Both the position numbers and the translations under genes were made by a program. Shown here one piece after another: positions 7,107-16,029 of a DNA stretch of 46,978 bases. The number at the start of each line of letters is the position of its first letter. Within the stretch, counting starts at the first letter, position 1. A model generated the notes under the pieces. It did no database searches. It had not been told where the DNA came from and saw only the letters and a list, made by a program, of their open reading frames with translations. This stretch comes from a virus: IMG/VR virus record IMGVR_UViG_3300048921_000571, positions 1 to 46,978 of that record. One strand, 5' to 3'.

Positions 7107-7604
7107 ATGGCGATCAAAACAGCAGAAGACCTTTTCATTCACGAGCTTTCGGACATCTACAGCGCCGAAAAGCAACTCACCAAGGCGCTCCCGCGCTTGG
7201 CGCGCGCGGCATCCGACCCTGATCTCTCAGCCGCGTTCGAGACCCACCTTGAGGAAACCCAAGGTCAAGTTGAGCGGATCGATCAAGTTGTGGAACTGCT
7301 TGGCATCCGTCTGAAGCGCATCAAATGCGCCGCGATGGAAGGCTTAATCGAGGAAGGCAAGGAAGCGATCGATGGTATCGAGGAAGGCCCCGTGCGTGAT
7401 GCGGCTCTCATCGGCGGTGCACAGAAGGTAGAGCATTACGAGATTGCCTCCTATGGCACCATTGCCGCGCTCGCCAAGCAGCTGGGCTACAAAGCGGCGC
7501 TTCCGCTGCTGATCGAAACGCTGGATGAGGAAAAGGCGACTGACGAGAAGCTGACAATTCTCGCCAAGGCGGGCGGCAACGCAAAGGCCGCACAGGCTGC
7601 ATAG
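7107..7604 (+). CDS. YciE/YciF ferritin-like family protein (DUF892)
   Basis: A 165-residue four-helix-bundle protein of the DUF892 family. The N-terminus (ELSDIYSAEKQLTKALPRLA) and the later KVEHYEIASYGTI are signatures; the Glu and His residues in these helices form the di-metal site of the fold. E. coli YciE and YciF belong to a stress-induced group. The start ATG has AGGAG in front. A strong terminator follows at 7649. In a phage this is cargo, probably helping the lysogen against oxidative or osmotic stress (inference). Confidence 0.9.
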   Translation: MAIKTAEDLFIHELSDIYSAEKQLTKALPRLARAASDPDLSAAFETHLEETQGQVERIDQVVELLGIRLKRIKCAAMEGLIEEGKEAIDGIEEGPVRDAALIGGAQKVEHYEIASYGTIAALAKQLGYKAALPLLIETLDEEKATDEKLTILAKAGGNAKAAQAA

Positions 7605-7648
7605 GTTGAAGGTGAGTCACTGACATCTATGGTTGCAACCATCGCACT

Positions 7649-7678
7649 AGGAGCGGCATTCCGTGCCGCTCCTTTTTC
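7649..7678 (+). terminator. Intrinsic terminator after the DUF892 gene
   Basis: AGGAGCGGCA at 7649-7658 pairs perfectly with TGCCGCTCCT at 7664-7673, with five loop bases and a T run after it. It ends the transcript of the first two cargo genes. Confidence 0.85.
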
Positions 7679-7735
7679 TAGCGCCGAGCGCGCGGCCGCT
7701 TAGAGGAGTGGCTGCGTAAACGAGGTCTGACGGGT

Positions 7736-8374
7736 ATGTGGCGGAGAAACGGACTATCAATCGTACTTTTCCTGCTGCTCGCATGCTTTTTGATTGGCCA
7801 GATCTGGACGGGATTTCTCACGCATAACGAAGAGCTGGCAGAAGCAGGCAGGGGCACCCTGGGTCTCTGGGATTACCTGCACAGCGGCCATTTCGTCAGT
7901 GCCACGTTCGAGAACTGGGAGAGCGAGTTCCTTCAGATGGGCATGTATGTGCTGCTTACGGTCAGCTTGAGGCAGAAGGGTTCGGCAGAATCCAGGCCGA
8001 TGAATCCTGCAGATGAACAGGAGCGTATTGAGCCTGGCCCTGAGCCTTGGGCATTGCGTAAAGGCGGGCTTTGGAAGCTTCTTTACGGTCACTCCCTGGC
8101 GATCGCGTTTGCGGGCCTCTTCTTCATCAGCTTCTGCCTGCACCTGGCAGGCAGCTGGCAGGCGGAGGTGGATGAGCAGATTGCGCATGGCGTCGCGCCA
8201 CCCACGTGGTGGGAGCACCTGCACTCCAGCAGCTTCTGGTTCGAGTCCTTCCAGAACTGGCAGAGCGAGTTCCTGGCGGTGCTGGCCTTGGTGATTCTCA
8301 CCATCTTCCTCCGCCAAAAGGATTCCCCTCAATCGAAGCCGCTCGCTGCCCCACACAGTCAGACCGGCGATTAA
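7736..8374 (+). CDS. DUF6766-type membrane protein
   Basis: A 212-residue membrane protein with an internal duplication: each half has hydrophobic segments and a conserved block, HSGHFVSATFENWESEFLQM in the first and HSSSFWFESFQNWQSEFLAV in the second, followed by a helix ending LRQK. There are four membrane segments, at about 6-22, 65-80, 116-138 and 182-196. This is the pattern of the DUF6766 family, which has no known biochemical role. It follows a terminator, so it must have its own promoter, and it is 15 bases upstream of the hydrolase gene with which it is probably cotranscribed. Confidence 0.8.
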   Translation: MWRRNGLSIVLFLLLACFLIGQIWTGFLTHNEELAEAGRGTLGLWDYLHSGHFVSATFENWESEFLQMGMYVLLTVSLRQKGSAESRPMNPADEQERIEPGPEPWALRKGGLWKLLYGHSLAIAFAGLFFISFCLHLAGSWQAEVDEQIAHGVAPPTWWEHLHSSSFWFESFQNWQSEFLAVLALVILTIFLRQKDSPQSKPLAAPHSQTGD

Positions 8375-8389
8375 CCAACCTGCCAACAC

Positions 8390-8938
8390 ATGAAGAAGAG
8401 AACACCGGCACTCCTCATCGTGGACATGTTCACCCGTTTCGATTTCCCGAACGCAAAGGGTCTCGAACCGGCCGCCGTACGGGCAGCAAGCCAGATCGCG
8501 CGTCTCAGCCAGTATTTTCGTGCACGTAGTCTTCCCGTCATCTATGCCAATGACAACTTTGCTGACTGGCAAATGGACTTTCGAGACCTGGTTCGCGTGT
8601 GCGCGGCAACTGAGGGTGCGGCCTCCACGATCACAGAGAAGCTGCGGCCTCATACCGGCGACTACTTCATTCTCAAGCCAAAGCACTCTGCCTTCCTGGC
8701 GACCCCGCTTGCAATTCTCTTGGCCAAACTCGGCACGAACGAGCTCGTGGTCTGCGGAATGACTACCGAGTCATGCATAGCTGCCACATGCTTTGACAGC
8801 AATGCTCGCGAATATGACACCGTGGTTATCCGCGAGACGGTTGCCTCGATGGGTTTACGAAAGGAGACTGCGCTCCGTCTCTTGCAGGATTCCAAAGCAG
8901 CACGAGTACTCACGCTCAGGAGCTATCTATCTCGCTGA
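8390..8938 (+). CDS. Cysteine hydrolase, isochorismatase family
   Basis: A 182-residue enzyme of the isochorismatase-like hydrolase fold. The catalytic triad is visible: Asp12 (LLIVDMF), Lys98 (LKPKHSAF) and Cys129 (MTTESCIAAT). The family hydrolyses amides or related bonds; the substrate cannot be told. No strong ribosome site is seen before ATG 8390, so it may be coupled to the DUF6766 gene ending 15 bases upstream. Cargo of the prophage, not a phage growth gene. Confidence 0.9.
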   Translation: MKKRTPALLIVDMFTRFDFPNAKGLEPAAVRAASQIARLSQYFRARSLPVIYANDNFADWQMDFRDLVRVCAATEGAASTITEKLRPHTGDYFILKPKHSAFLATPLAILLAKLGTNELVVCGMTTESCIAATCFDSNAREYDTVVIRETVASMGLRKETALRLLQDSKAARVLTLRSYLSR

Positions 8939-9161
8939 CAGACGGTGAACCACGACGAAACGCACTCGCACATGCCCGATGCTGGCCACTTCCAAGCCAG
9001 CTTTCACAAATGCTGTGAATATGCAGAGTCCTTTACTTGCCTCACACTATCGCAACACCGGTAGGCGCAAGTTGACATTACGCCGACCCGATGCGGATAC
9101 CAGCAACAGCGCAGGAGACCCAGCATTTGGCCATGTTGAGCCAAATGCAGAGGAGGCTCGA

Positions 9162-9452
9162 ATGCCAAACACCGGTCTGTTCTATCTTCTGGAAGTCAAT
9201 TTCGCACCCTGTAGCCGAGAGACCAAGGTTTCGTTGGTGCGTGCGGACTGCAACAGCTGCCACCACATGTTCACTGGAAGGGAGGAACCGGAGCTACACC
9301 CTATTGGGGCCAGTGGCGCCGTTCTAACCTGTCCTCGGTGCGGAAGTAGGCAAGCGATCTCTGGCGCTCGTTTCTTGGAGTTCCTAGTGCGCTTTCCCTG
9401 CGGCTATCCGAGCAGGTCAACGGACGCATCGCTTCTAAGCTTGGAAGACTGA
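9162..9452 (+). CDS. Small zinc-ribbon protein
   Basis: A 96-residue protein with two CxxC pairs, CNSC at 30-33 and CPRC at 57-60, which would bind one zinc. A perfect AGGAGG lies five bases before the ATG at 9162, so I prefer it over the longer upstream frame. It is the last rightward cargo gene and runs toward the leftward tail genes. Role unknown. Confidence 0.7.
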   Translation: MPNTGLFYLLEVNFAPCSRETKVSLVRADCNSCHHMFTGREEPELHPIGASGAVLTCPRCGSRQAISGARFLEFLVRFPCGYPSRSTDASLLSLED

Positions 9453-9515
9453 TACACAGCAATTCAGCTTCGGCGCGCCGCTTCCTCCATTCGCTATTCT
9501 CCGCCCAAGGTGTCG

Positions 9516-9839
9516 TCACTCACCGGCAGTGTTGTTCGCGTAGACGGCGTCGGTCGCCGCCTTGATCATGGCCATGAGCTTCCACCCTGGCTCCACGGTT
9601 TCCTCGCCGGTGACGGGGTGCTGGACGGTGTAGTCCCGCGCCAGCAGTTCGCTGATCCGTGCCGGCAGCACGCCGAGAAAGGTGCGCTCCAGGACCGTGC
9701 CGTCGGCCTGCGTGGTCACCTTCTCGAAGTGGAAAGTCACCGGCCCGTCGTTCGTGTACGGGCTCCAGTCGATCCCGATGCGAGGCGCGATCGCCTCCAC
9801 CTTCGTGCCGAACTGCTCGCTCTCGCTGATTACTGCCAC
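9516..9839 (-). CDS. Phage tail-end protein downstream of J
   Basis: A 107-residue protein (MAVISESEQFGTKVEAIAPR and so on) encoded one base after the stop of the J gene, so it is part of the tail operon. It contains no signal peptide or membrane segment. Small genes in this position often encode tail-fibre accessory proteins, but I do not recognise the family. It is the last leftward morphogenesis gene before the cargo cassette. Confidence 0.7.
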   Translation of the reverse strand: MAVISESEQFGTKVEAIAPRIGIDWSPYTNDGPVTFHFEKVTTQADGTVLERTFLGVLPARISELLARDYTVQHPVTGEETVEPGWKLMAMIKAATDAVYANNTAGE

Positions 9840-9840
9840 G

Positions 9841-12800
9841 TCAAGCCTCCGTACTGATCAAGGACAGCTCCTGGGAGCCGATGTGGAAGTTGCTGCCGTT
9901 GGCCTCGGCCAGGGTGACCGGCCACAGGCCGGCGGCGCCGCTGAGCAGCACCCGATAGGCGAACGTCCCGGTGCCAGGCAGGCCATCGGTGAACGTGACA
10001 CTTCCACCGACCTGCGCCTCGTAGCTGTACCGCCCCCACAGATCGTCGTAGTAGACCGACGTCTGTCCGCCAACCTGCATCGAACTGACGGTCTCCCACG
10101 CACCGCCGTTGTAGCTGCGTTGCAAGGTCATGATCACGCTGTTGGCGACCACGCCTGGCGTACCCGAATCCAAGTAGCCGGAGTTGTAGTAGGCCAGGCT
10201 GAAGACCACGGTCTTGGGCGCTCCACCGGTGCCAAACGGCGGCGACTCCACCGTCGCGGTCGTAGAGACGGCCGTCGAGCGGTAGGCGTTGCGCCGGATG
10301 CCGGCCGAGAGTGAGCCCCCAAAGAAGCCGGCGCCCTTGTTGTCGAACCACAGCAGGCCGTTGGCCTTGCTGCAGGCATTCACGTCTGAGCCGACGCCGA
10401 TCCAGAACAGAATATCCCCCGAGGTGCCGAATGGCTTGCCGTGCGCCAGCAGGAGGCCGCCCGACCGCGTCAGCCAACGGCCACCCTCGAACGTGGTGCT
10501 GCCGGTATTGTTCGGGTCTACGATTCCGAAGCGGTCGGCCACGAAGTCGATGCGGCCGATGGTGCCGTTGTTCACCGAGGTCATGCCGATCGCGCGGCCG
10601 TTGACGTCGAGCGCCCAGGTGTACTTGGCGAACATCTGGCTCTGGCCGTTCTCCAGAGTCGTGGCGCGAACCTCCAAGGCCTGCGTGGCCGACGCGGTGC
10701 CGCCGACGGTCACCTCGTCGCTCCACACCGTCGGCACCGCACCCAATTCCAGCTTCAGCCGTCGGAAGGACGATACGGCGTCGGTGACCTCGCAGATGAT
10801 GCCCACCAGCAGACGGGTGGTGCCGGCAGGCACGTCGATCGTGCAGCTGTACCTGGTCCAGACACCCAGCTTGGTCGGGTCCGACATCGCCGTAACCGAA
10901 CCGATAAGCCCGTCGCTGTTGTACGCGCTGAGCCCCAACCGGGCATTGCCCTGCAGCCCGTTGCGGAAGATCTCCCCGGACAGCGTGTGGAGCCCGGGCG
11001 TAATGGGGCCCGGGATGAACTGGTAGGAGGTGTCGTTGCTGGCGGTGGCGAGGATCGCCGCGAACGGTCCGAAGCTGGCGTCCGAGTACGCCCCACCACT
11101 TGCCGGAGTGGTCCACGATGCGAAGCCGCTGCGCCACGTCGGGTTGGCGATCATGTTGGGATTGGCAGCGGTGGACGCTTTCACCTGCGTGATCGCGGTG
11201 CTGTTCGCGCTGACCGCACCCTCGAGCTGCTGCACCTCGCTGCTGAGCAGCTGCAGCGCATCCGCAGACGCCTTCCCTGCCAACGCGGCATTCGTCTCGG
11301 AGAGGCTTTGGCCCAGAGCGTTGTCGCGCCCCACGCTGGCCAGTTCGACGTTGTTCACCCGTGCGTTGCTGGCCTTGCCGTCCAGTTCCGCGCTGGTGGT
11401 ATCCAGACGCTGCGCCAGCGCCGCGTCCACTTCCGCCAGCGCCTGAATCTGGCCGGCCACCTGCGCCGCACTGGCTGCGGCGCCACCATCGCCCGGCAGC
11501 TGGGCCACCACGGCATCGATGCGGCCCGCCTGTGCCGAGATGTCGGTGGTGTTTTGCGTGGACATGCTGATCGACGCCGCCAATGCGTCACCGACCGAGG
11601 TGTAGTCACCGATCTCCCGCCACGTGGCCGGATCCGTGCCCGGCTCCACGCCGGTGTTCGGCACCAGCGCCTGGTACATGGTGCCGGCATGGCGGACGAA
11701 GTCGCCCTTGGGATAGTCGCCACCCGCGGTCCATTCGTCCGCACCGACGATGTCCTCGAGGATGCCGTTCAGCGCGGCCACCTGGGTGTCGGTGTACTGG
11801 CGTGCGTCGCTCACAGCCTTGTTGATGGCCGCCACGTCCCCGGCCAAGCGATCGATGATCTCCTGCCCGATGCGCTGGTTCGCCCGCTCGGCCTCTTCCC
11901 AGGTCTCCTGCATCTGCTCGCCGAGGTTCCGCCCCAGCTGCCTGGAAACCACACGCATGCCGGTCGACAGCTCGCCGGCGGTGTTGCGCGAGCGGCAAGC
12001 GAAGGTCCACGCGCCGGACGTGGGCACGACCGCCTCGAACGGCACCGTGTGGTAGCCGCTCTCGCCGATGGGCGTCATGGCCGTCCAATCCGGCTGCGCC
12101 ACCGTACCCGGCAGGTAGCGCACCTCCACCCCGGCGAAGTCGGGCGACTGGATGGACTCGGACAAGAACCCCCAGGTGTACATGCGGACACCCCCCGACA
12201 TCTCGTCAACGTCGAAGAAGTCGACCAGCTGAGGCGGCACGTCGGCGCCGGCGGTGATGTAGGTCACCGAAGCCGAAACACCCACCTGCCCGTCCGGGCT
12301 GAAGGGCCGCACCACCACCGTGTACTGGTCAGCACGGCTGATGCGCCACGTGGCGGTCCGAGTGGCCGTCTGGGCCACCTCGGCCAGCACGCCGTCGCTG
12401 CCGGCCGCCAGGATGACCACGTTGCCTACCGGGCCGCTGATGCCAAAGGTGACGGTCAGCTCGGTGAACACGGTGTCGCCCTGCACCACCTGCTGCTCGG
12501 TCACGGCCAAGCCGCTGGCGATGGGCCGGCTGATGACCGGGTTCGTGTTGGCCGGCGGGGTGTACTCGCCCGTGAGCACGTAGGTCCAGAACTCCGGCGG
12601 CTCCGGCACCACAGAGACCTTGGCGCCCTTGAGATCGCTCTCCGGCTCGATCGCGGTCACGCGCACCCGATAGCCCGGGGTCTGCTTGAAATCGTAGATC
12701 CAGATGGTGTCGTGGGCAGGATTGCCAGCAGCGGCACCGGGCAACGGGGCATCCGCCGGCCAGGCCCCGGTCAGGCGCAGCGTGTCGCTGGTGCCGGTGA

Positions 12801-14835
12801 ACGGCTGGACACCGAATACCCGGTATACCCGCTCGCCCGGGATGCGCAAACCGATCCACGCGTTGCTCCCGGTCGGGGCGGGAACCGGCTCGTCAAGCTG
12901 CAGGGTGACCACTCCACCTTCCACGCTCGCCGCAACCAGCCGGCCACCACAGCCCCATTGCGTCAGGTCGTGCTGCAGCGCAAGCACCGACAGACGGCGG
13001 TAGCTCAGGTGCTCGATGTCGGTGCTGTAGCTGATGTCCTTGTACTGGAACAGCGACTGCGCCAGGTGGTAGCGCGCCATGCGTGCGGCGTGCGCCTCAT
13101 TGGTGATGCCCTCGCCCTGCACCGTCGCGGGGTTGAGCATGGTGGTCACGCCCGGCGCGGCGACGCGCAGTGTTTTCGTGGTCCAGTCGGTGGCATCGTA
13201 GTAGCTGTACTCGATCCCATCGGCCGCGTTGGCCAGGGTGTAGCCCACCTGGAACTGGCCTCTCTTGATCGTGGCCATGTTGACCACGCCCGACAGCGGC
13301 TGCTCGGCGCCGGCCCATACCACCGACAGCCGCCCCCCCGCCCAGCTGATCTGGCCGAAGCCAGCGAGTGCCACGGCGTTCAGCGCGTCGTCGTGGTTGC
13401 GCACGTCCTTGAGGTAGTGGGCGTAGCCGTAGGCGTTGTCCTGACAGAACAGCATGAACGCCTTTAGCGCCTCGATGTCGATCTGCACATCGTCCAGTCC
13501 GATGCCCGCGATCAGCTTGCCATCCTCATCGCGGAAACCACGGGCGTAGGCCAGGATCAGCGCGCCGCAGTTGTTGGTTTCCTGAGTGACCCAGCCGCCG
13601 GCCGTCCACACCGGTACCGGCGCGCAGTGCGCCACGCAGCGGATCTCATCCGGCTGGCCGTTCAGTTGACCGGTCGCCTTGATGCGGATGCCGATGCGCG
13701 AGATCCCCGCGTAATTGGCGGTGTCCCTCTGGATGCTGGTCAGCGTGGACCAGGTGAAGTCGCTGGTGGCGCCGCTGCCATCGGTGTTGCGGCCGGCAAT
13801 GCGCACCCGCAAGTCATACTGGCCCTCGTGCACGTCCAGCGAGTAGCTGCGGCGTTGCTGCTTCTGCGAGCGGCTGGTGATGGCGTAGGAGCCAAACGCC
13901 ATCCAGTTGGTAGCGCCCACAACCCTGTACTGAACCTCGATGGTCTCCTGGTTGTCCTTGGGCTTCCCCTTGCTGGTGACGTCGAACAGCATGAAGTCCA
14001 CGTCCACCTTCAGGCGGATGGTGTTCGTGCTGCTCGTGCGCTGCACCCAGGCGCTGGGCACGCCCTTCTCGGCCTCCAGCGCACCACCGGTGATGGTGTC
14101 GGCATTGCTATACAGCGGGATGTCCTCGCTGGGCATGCCGGAGAAGCCGTTGTGCCAGACCGTCACGCCCTCGTAGGAGGACAACAGCGCGTCGCCGTTG
14201 TGCAGCGCCTCCACCCGGCCCACGTTGATCCCCGGCGTCAGAACCAGCGCCATGTACTGGTCGTCGGCCTCGTACCAGGTGTACGGGTTGCTGGCCACGT
14301 CAGGCGCGATGCGCAACGGCCCACCGAGCAGCAGCGGCAGCGGCTCGTAGGGGCGCGGCTGATTCCGGGCTGCACCAATCGTGTAGACCGCGCTGGCGTC
14401 GCTTGCGCTGGGCTTGGGCGGCTTCGGGCCCAGGACCTTGTTGATCAGGAGGGAGCCGGCCATATACACAGCAGCTTGGGCCAGCCCCGCCACGGCCGCG
14501 CCGTAGCCAGCGGCCAGGATCGCGGTCCCCACACCTGCGGTGAAGATAGTCAGCGCGACAAGCGCGACGATCATCAACGCGGCCTTCTTCACCACACCGC
14601 GCACTTCGATGACAGCCCCGACCTTCGGCCGAACGCGGTCCATGACCTCGTGCGGCACGAGAACACCGTTGATCCGCACCTCCCACAGGTCGCCATCGTA
14701 GTCCGGCACGGTGCGGGCGAGGAAGGCACCCAAGCGCTCGCCCGCCTGCAGCTCGGCGGCCACGGTGCGCTGGCCCTCCAGCGTCACCGGATGCGGGGTG
14801 ACGATCAATGGCGTGGCGGCGTTCATCAAACCCAT
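9841..14835 (-). CDS. J: Tail tip host-specificity protein J, with gpI-like N-terminus
   Basis: A 1664-residue lambda J-type protein that forms the tail tip and contacts the receptor. Residues 1-75 look like a ubiquitin-like domain and 84-140 are hydrophobic (ALMIVALVALTIFTAGVGTA), which is the layout of lambda gpI; no separate I gene is present, so I and J appear fused. The J core follows to about 960 with fibronectin-type regions. A coiled coil lies at about 975-1030. A carbohydrate-binding-like repeat (DFVRHAGTMYQALVPNTG) lies at about 1035-1080, then more coiled coil. A DUF1983-like block (about 1410-1470) and a beta-rich end follow. An alternative start is the ATG at 14826, which overlaps the K stop as TGATG. 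Confidence 0.9.
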   Translation of the reverse strand: MGLMNAATPLIVTPHPVTLEGQRTVAAELQAGERLGAFLARTVPDYDGDLWEVRINGVLVPHEVMDRVRPKVGAVIEVRGVVKKAALMIVALVALTIFTAGVGTAILAAGYGAAVAGLAQAAVYMAGSLLINKVLGPKPPKPSASDASAVYTIGAARNQPRPYEPLPLLLGGPLRIAPDVASNPYTWYEADDQYMALVLTPGINVGRVEALHNGDALLSSYEGVTVWHNGFSGMPSEDIPLYSNADTITGGALEAEKGVPSAWVQRTSSTNTIRLKVDVDFMLFDVTSKGKPKDNQETIEVQYRVVGATNWMAFGSYAITSRSQKQQRRSYSLDVHEGQYDLRVRIAGRNTDGSGATSDFTWSTLTSIQRDTANYAGISRIGIRIKATGQLNGQPDEIRCVAHCAPVPVWTAGGWVTQETNNCGALILAYARGFRDEDGKLIAGIGLDDVQIDIEALKAFMLFCQDNAYGYAHYLKDVRNHDDALNAVALAGFGQISWAGGRLSVVWAGAEQPLSGVVNMATIKRGQFQVGYTLANAADGIEYSYYDATDWTTKTLRVAAPGVTTMLNPATVQGEGITNEAHAARMARYHLAQSLFQYKDISYSTDIEHLSYRRLSVLALQHDLTQWGCGGRLVAASVEGGVVTLQLDEPVPAPTGSNAWIGLRIPGERVYRVFGVQPFTGTSDTLRLTGAWPADAPLPGAAAGNPAHDTIWIYDFKQTPGYRVRVTAIEPESDLKGAKVSVVPEPPEFWTYVLTGEYTPPANTNPVISRPIASGLAVTEQQVVQGDTVFTELTVTFGISGPVGNVVILAAGSDGVLAEVAQTATRTATWRISRADQYTVVVRPFSPDGQVGVSASVTYITAGADVPPQLVDFFDVDEMSGGVRMYTWGFLSESIQSPDFAGVEVRYLPGTVAQPDWTAMTPIGESGYHTVPFEAVVPTSGAWTFACRSRNTAGELSTGMRVVSRQLGRNLGEQMQETWEEAERANQRIGQEIIDRLAGDVAAINKAVSDARQYTDTQVAALNGILEDIVGADEWTAGGDYPKGDFVRHAGTMYQALVPNTGVEPGTDPATWREIGDYTSVGDALAASISMSTQNTTDISAQAGRIDAVVAQLPGDGGAAASAAQVAGQIQALAEVDAALAQRLDTTSAELDGKASNARVNNVELASVGRDNALGQSLSETNAALAGKASADALQLLSSEVQQLEGAVSANSTAITQVKASTAANPNMIANPTWRSGFASWTTPASGGAYSDASFGPFAAILATASNDTSYQFIPGPITPGLHTLSGEIFRNGLQGNARLGLSAYNSDGLIGSVTAMSDPTKLGVWTRYSCTIDVPAGTTRLLVGIICEVTDAVSSFRRLKLELGAVPTVWSDEVTVGGTASATQALEVRATTLENGQSQMFAKYTWALDVNGRAIGMTSVNNGTIGRIDFVADRFGIVDPNNTGSTTFEGGRWLTRSGGLLLAHGKPFGTSGDILFWIGVGSDVNACSKANGLLWFDNKGAGFFGGSLSAGIRRNAYRSTAVSTTATVESPPFGTGGAPKTVVFSLAYYNSGYLDSGTPGVVANSVIMTLQRSYNGGAWETVSSMQVGGQTSVYYDDLWGRYSYEAQVGGSVTFTDGLPGTGTFAYRVLLSGAAGLWPVTLAEANGSNFHIGSQELSLISTEA

Positions 14836-15218
14836 CGGTAGTACCCCTCAATCCTCAAGCCGAAGTCCGGCAAGTCACGAACCCGGTGCAGCACGCTGCA
14901 ACCGTTCTTCTCGTTGGAGTGCAGCACCCAGCCTTCGTGGGCCAGATGGAAGTAGACGCCGGCATGGCCAGGACGCCTCATGCCGTGCTCGATCATGAGC
15001 ACCAGGTCGCCATCGCTCGGCGCCGCCACGGCAGTGCCATATGGCCTCGACAGCTCGCCGATGACTGCCTGCCCCTCGGCCCCACGCGGGCGGCCGCTGG
15101 GCAGCTGCACCGCTCGACCGAACAGCTGCTGCTGGACCAGCACCACAAAGTCGGCGCAGTCGCACGCACTCTCGGAGTACGGCACCCCAACCAACGCTTC
15201 AATCTCTGCCAGGCGCAT
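14826..15218 (-). CDS. NlpC/P60 tail-tip peptidase (K-like)
   Basis: A 130-residue cysteine peptidase of the NlpC/P60 family, corresponding to lambda gpK. Catalytic Cys21 (SACDCADFVV) and His85 (RPGHAGVYFH) are visible. In the tail tip it may cut cell-wall peptide during DNA entry or process the tip during assembly. It lacks the extra JAB domain of lambda gpK, so it is short. The start overlaps the L stop as TGATG, showing translational coupling. Confidence 0.85.
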   Translation of the reverse strand: MRLAEIEALVGVPYSESACDCADFVVLVQQQLFGRAVQLPSGRPRGAEGQAVIGELSRPYGTAVAAPSDGDLVLMIEHGMRRPGHAGVYFHLAHEGWVLHSNEKNGCSVLHRVRDLPDFGLRIEGYYRWV

Positions 15219-15676
15219 CAGAAGATCCCCGGCAAGGTGAACGGGTTGGCTCTCAGTCGCACGGCCTGTTGACGCATCAGGAAGTCAACGCCGCACTGCG
15301 CCGTGGCGGTCGCGCCACCCACTACCACCTGGGTGACCGGCAAGTAGAAGTCCCTCTCGTACACGTTAGGCTGGGCACGATCGCTGACCATCAACCGCGC
15401 CATCATCAACTCATTGGGCCCGAGCGACTCCAGATCCTCCGAGATTCCCCGGCCGACGTTGTCCAGCACGAGCTGCGCGCGCGGCGATTGGCCCCGCGTG
15501 TCGTCGGGCAATTTGAAGCTGAAAGGCACGCCCAGGTACACCACGCCCTGGCTGACCCAGTCCTGCGTATCGTTGACGATCCGAAGCGGACCAGGCAGCG
15601 AAGGCGCAGAAACGGAGAGGAACAGGAGCGTTCCACTGGTGTCGGTGACGCGCTGCTTGCGCTCAGTGAACGTCAT
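15218..15676 (-). CDS. Minor tail protein, DUF1833-like (L position)
   Basis: A 152-residue protein with the pattern of DUF1833 tail proteins (DTQDWVSQGVVYLGVPFSFK, then DNVGRGISEDLESL). It occupies the lambda L position between M and K. Lambda gpL carries an iron-sulphur cluster; only one Cys is seen here, so that feature is not shared. It overlaps both neighbours by a few bases. A role in tail-tip assembly follows from position. Confidence 0.8.
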   Translation of the reverse strand: MTFTERKQRVTDTSGTLLFLSVSAPSLPGPLRIVNDTQDWVSQGVVYLGVPFSFKLPDDTRGQSPRAQLVLDNVGRGISEDLESLGPNELMMARLMVSDRAQPNVYERDFYLPVTQVVVGGATATAQCGVDFLMRQQAVRLRANPFTLPGIF

Positions 15677-16029
15677 CGCAGGTACTCCACTACAACATCA
15701 CGCCGGTAGTCCGACGAGAATTTGTCGTCCGGAACCAGCTCGCCGATCGCACCACCCTCGAAACGGACGGTCACAGGCGCGCCGGTGTAGGGGTGGACCA
15801 TCGTGAACCAGTCGATACGACGAATTTCGTTGAAGTACCAGGCTTCGAACTGCTCCGCCGCGCTGATGCTGTCGAAGTAGAGCGACATGGCCTGCTTGAC
15901 CAGGACCTGCGTGTTGAGCAGCCGCTGCTTAGGCACACCACGCTCCATTTCGGTGCGCTCCACGGAGGGGTCGAACTCTCGTTTCTGACCGTCGAACATG
16001 ACCCGTGCGACAGGAGGGAGTGAGGCCAT
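15673..16029 (-). CDS. Minor tail protein (M position)
   Basis: A 118-residue beta-rich protein (EAWYFNEIRRIDWFTMVHPY, then VTVRFEGGAIGELV) located directly after the tape measure gene, where lambda has gene M. Its start overlaps the tape-measure stop as TAATG and its stop overlaps the next start as ATGA. It is probably a distal tail hub component. Confidence 0.75.
   Translation of the reverse strand: MASLPPVARVMFDGQKREFDPSVERTEMERGVPKQRLLNTQVLVKQAMSLYFDSISAAEQFEAWYFNEIRRIDWFTMVHPYTGAPVTVRFEGGAIGELVPDDKFSSDYRRDVVVEYLR

Noticed and set aside
8979-9161. Longer version of the zinc-ribbon protein
   Set aside because: AGGAGG stands five bases before ATG 9162, and the extra N-terminus has no protein-like pattern.
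10441-13467. A rightward open frame of about 1000 codons opposite the J gene
   Set aside because: It is antisense to a well-supported J protein, is full of Arg/His/Gly runs and has no domain; GC-rich third positions produce such frames.
13627-14841. A further long rightward open frame opposite the J N-terminus
   Set aside because: Same reason: composition of a shadow frame, with no ribosome site or recognisable motif.
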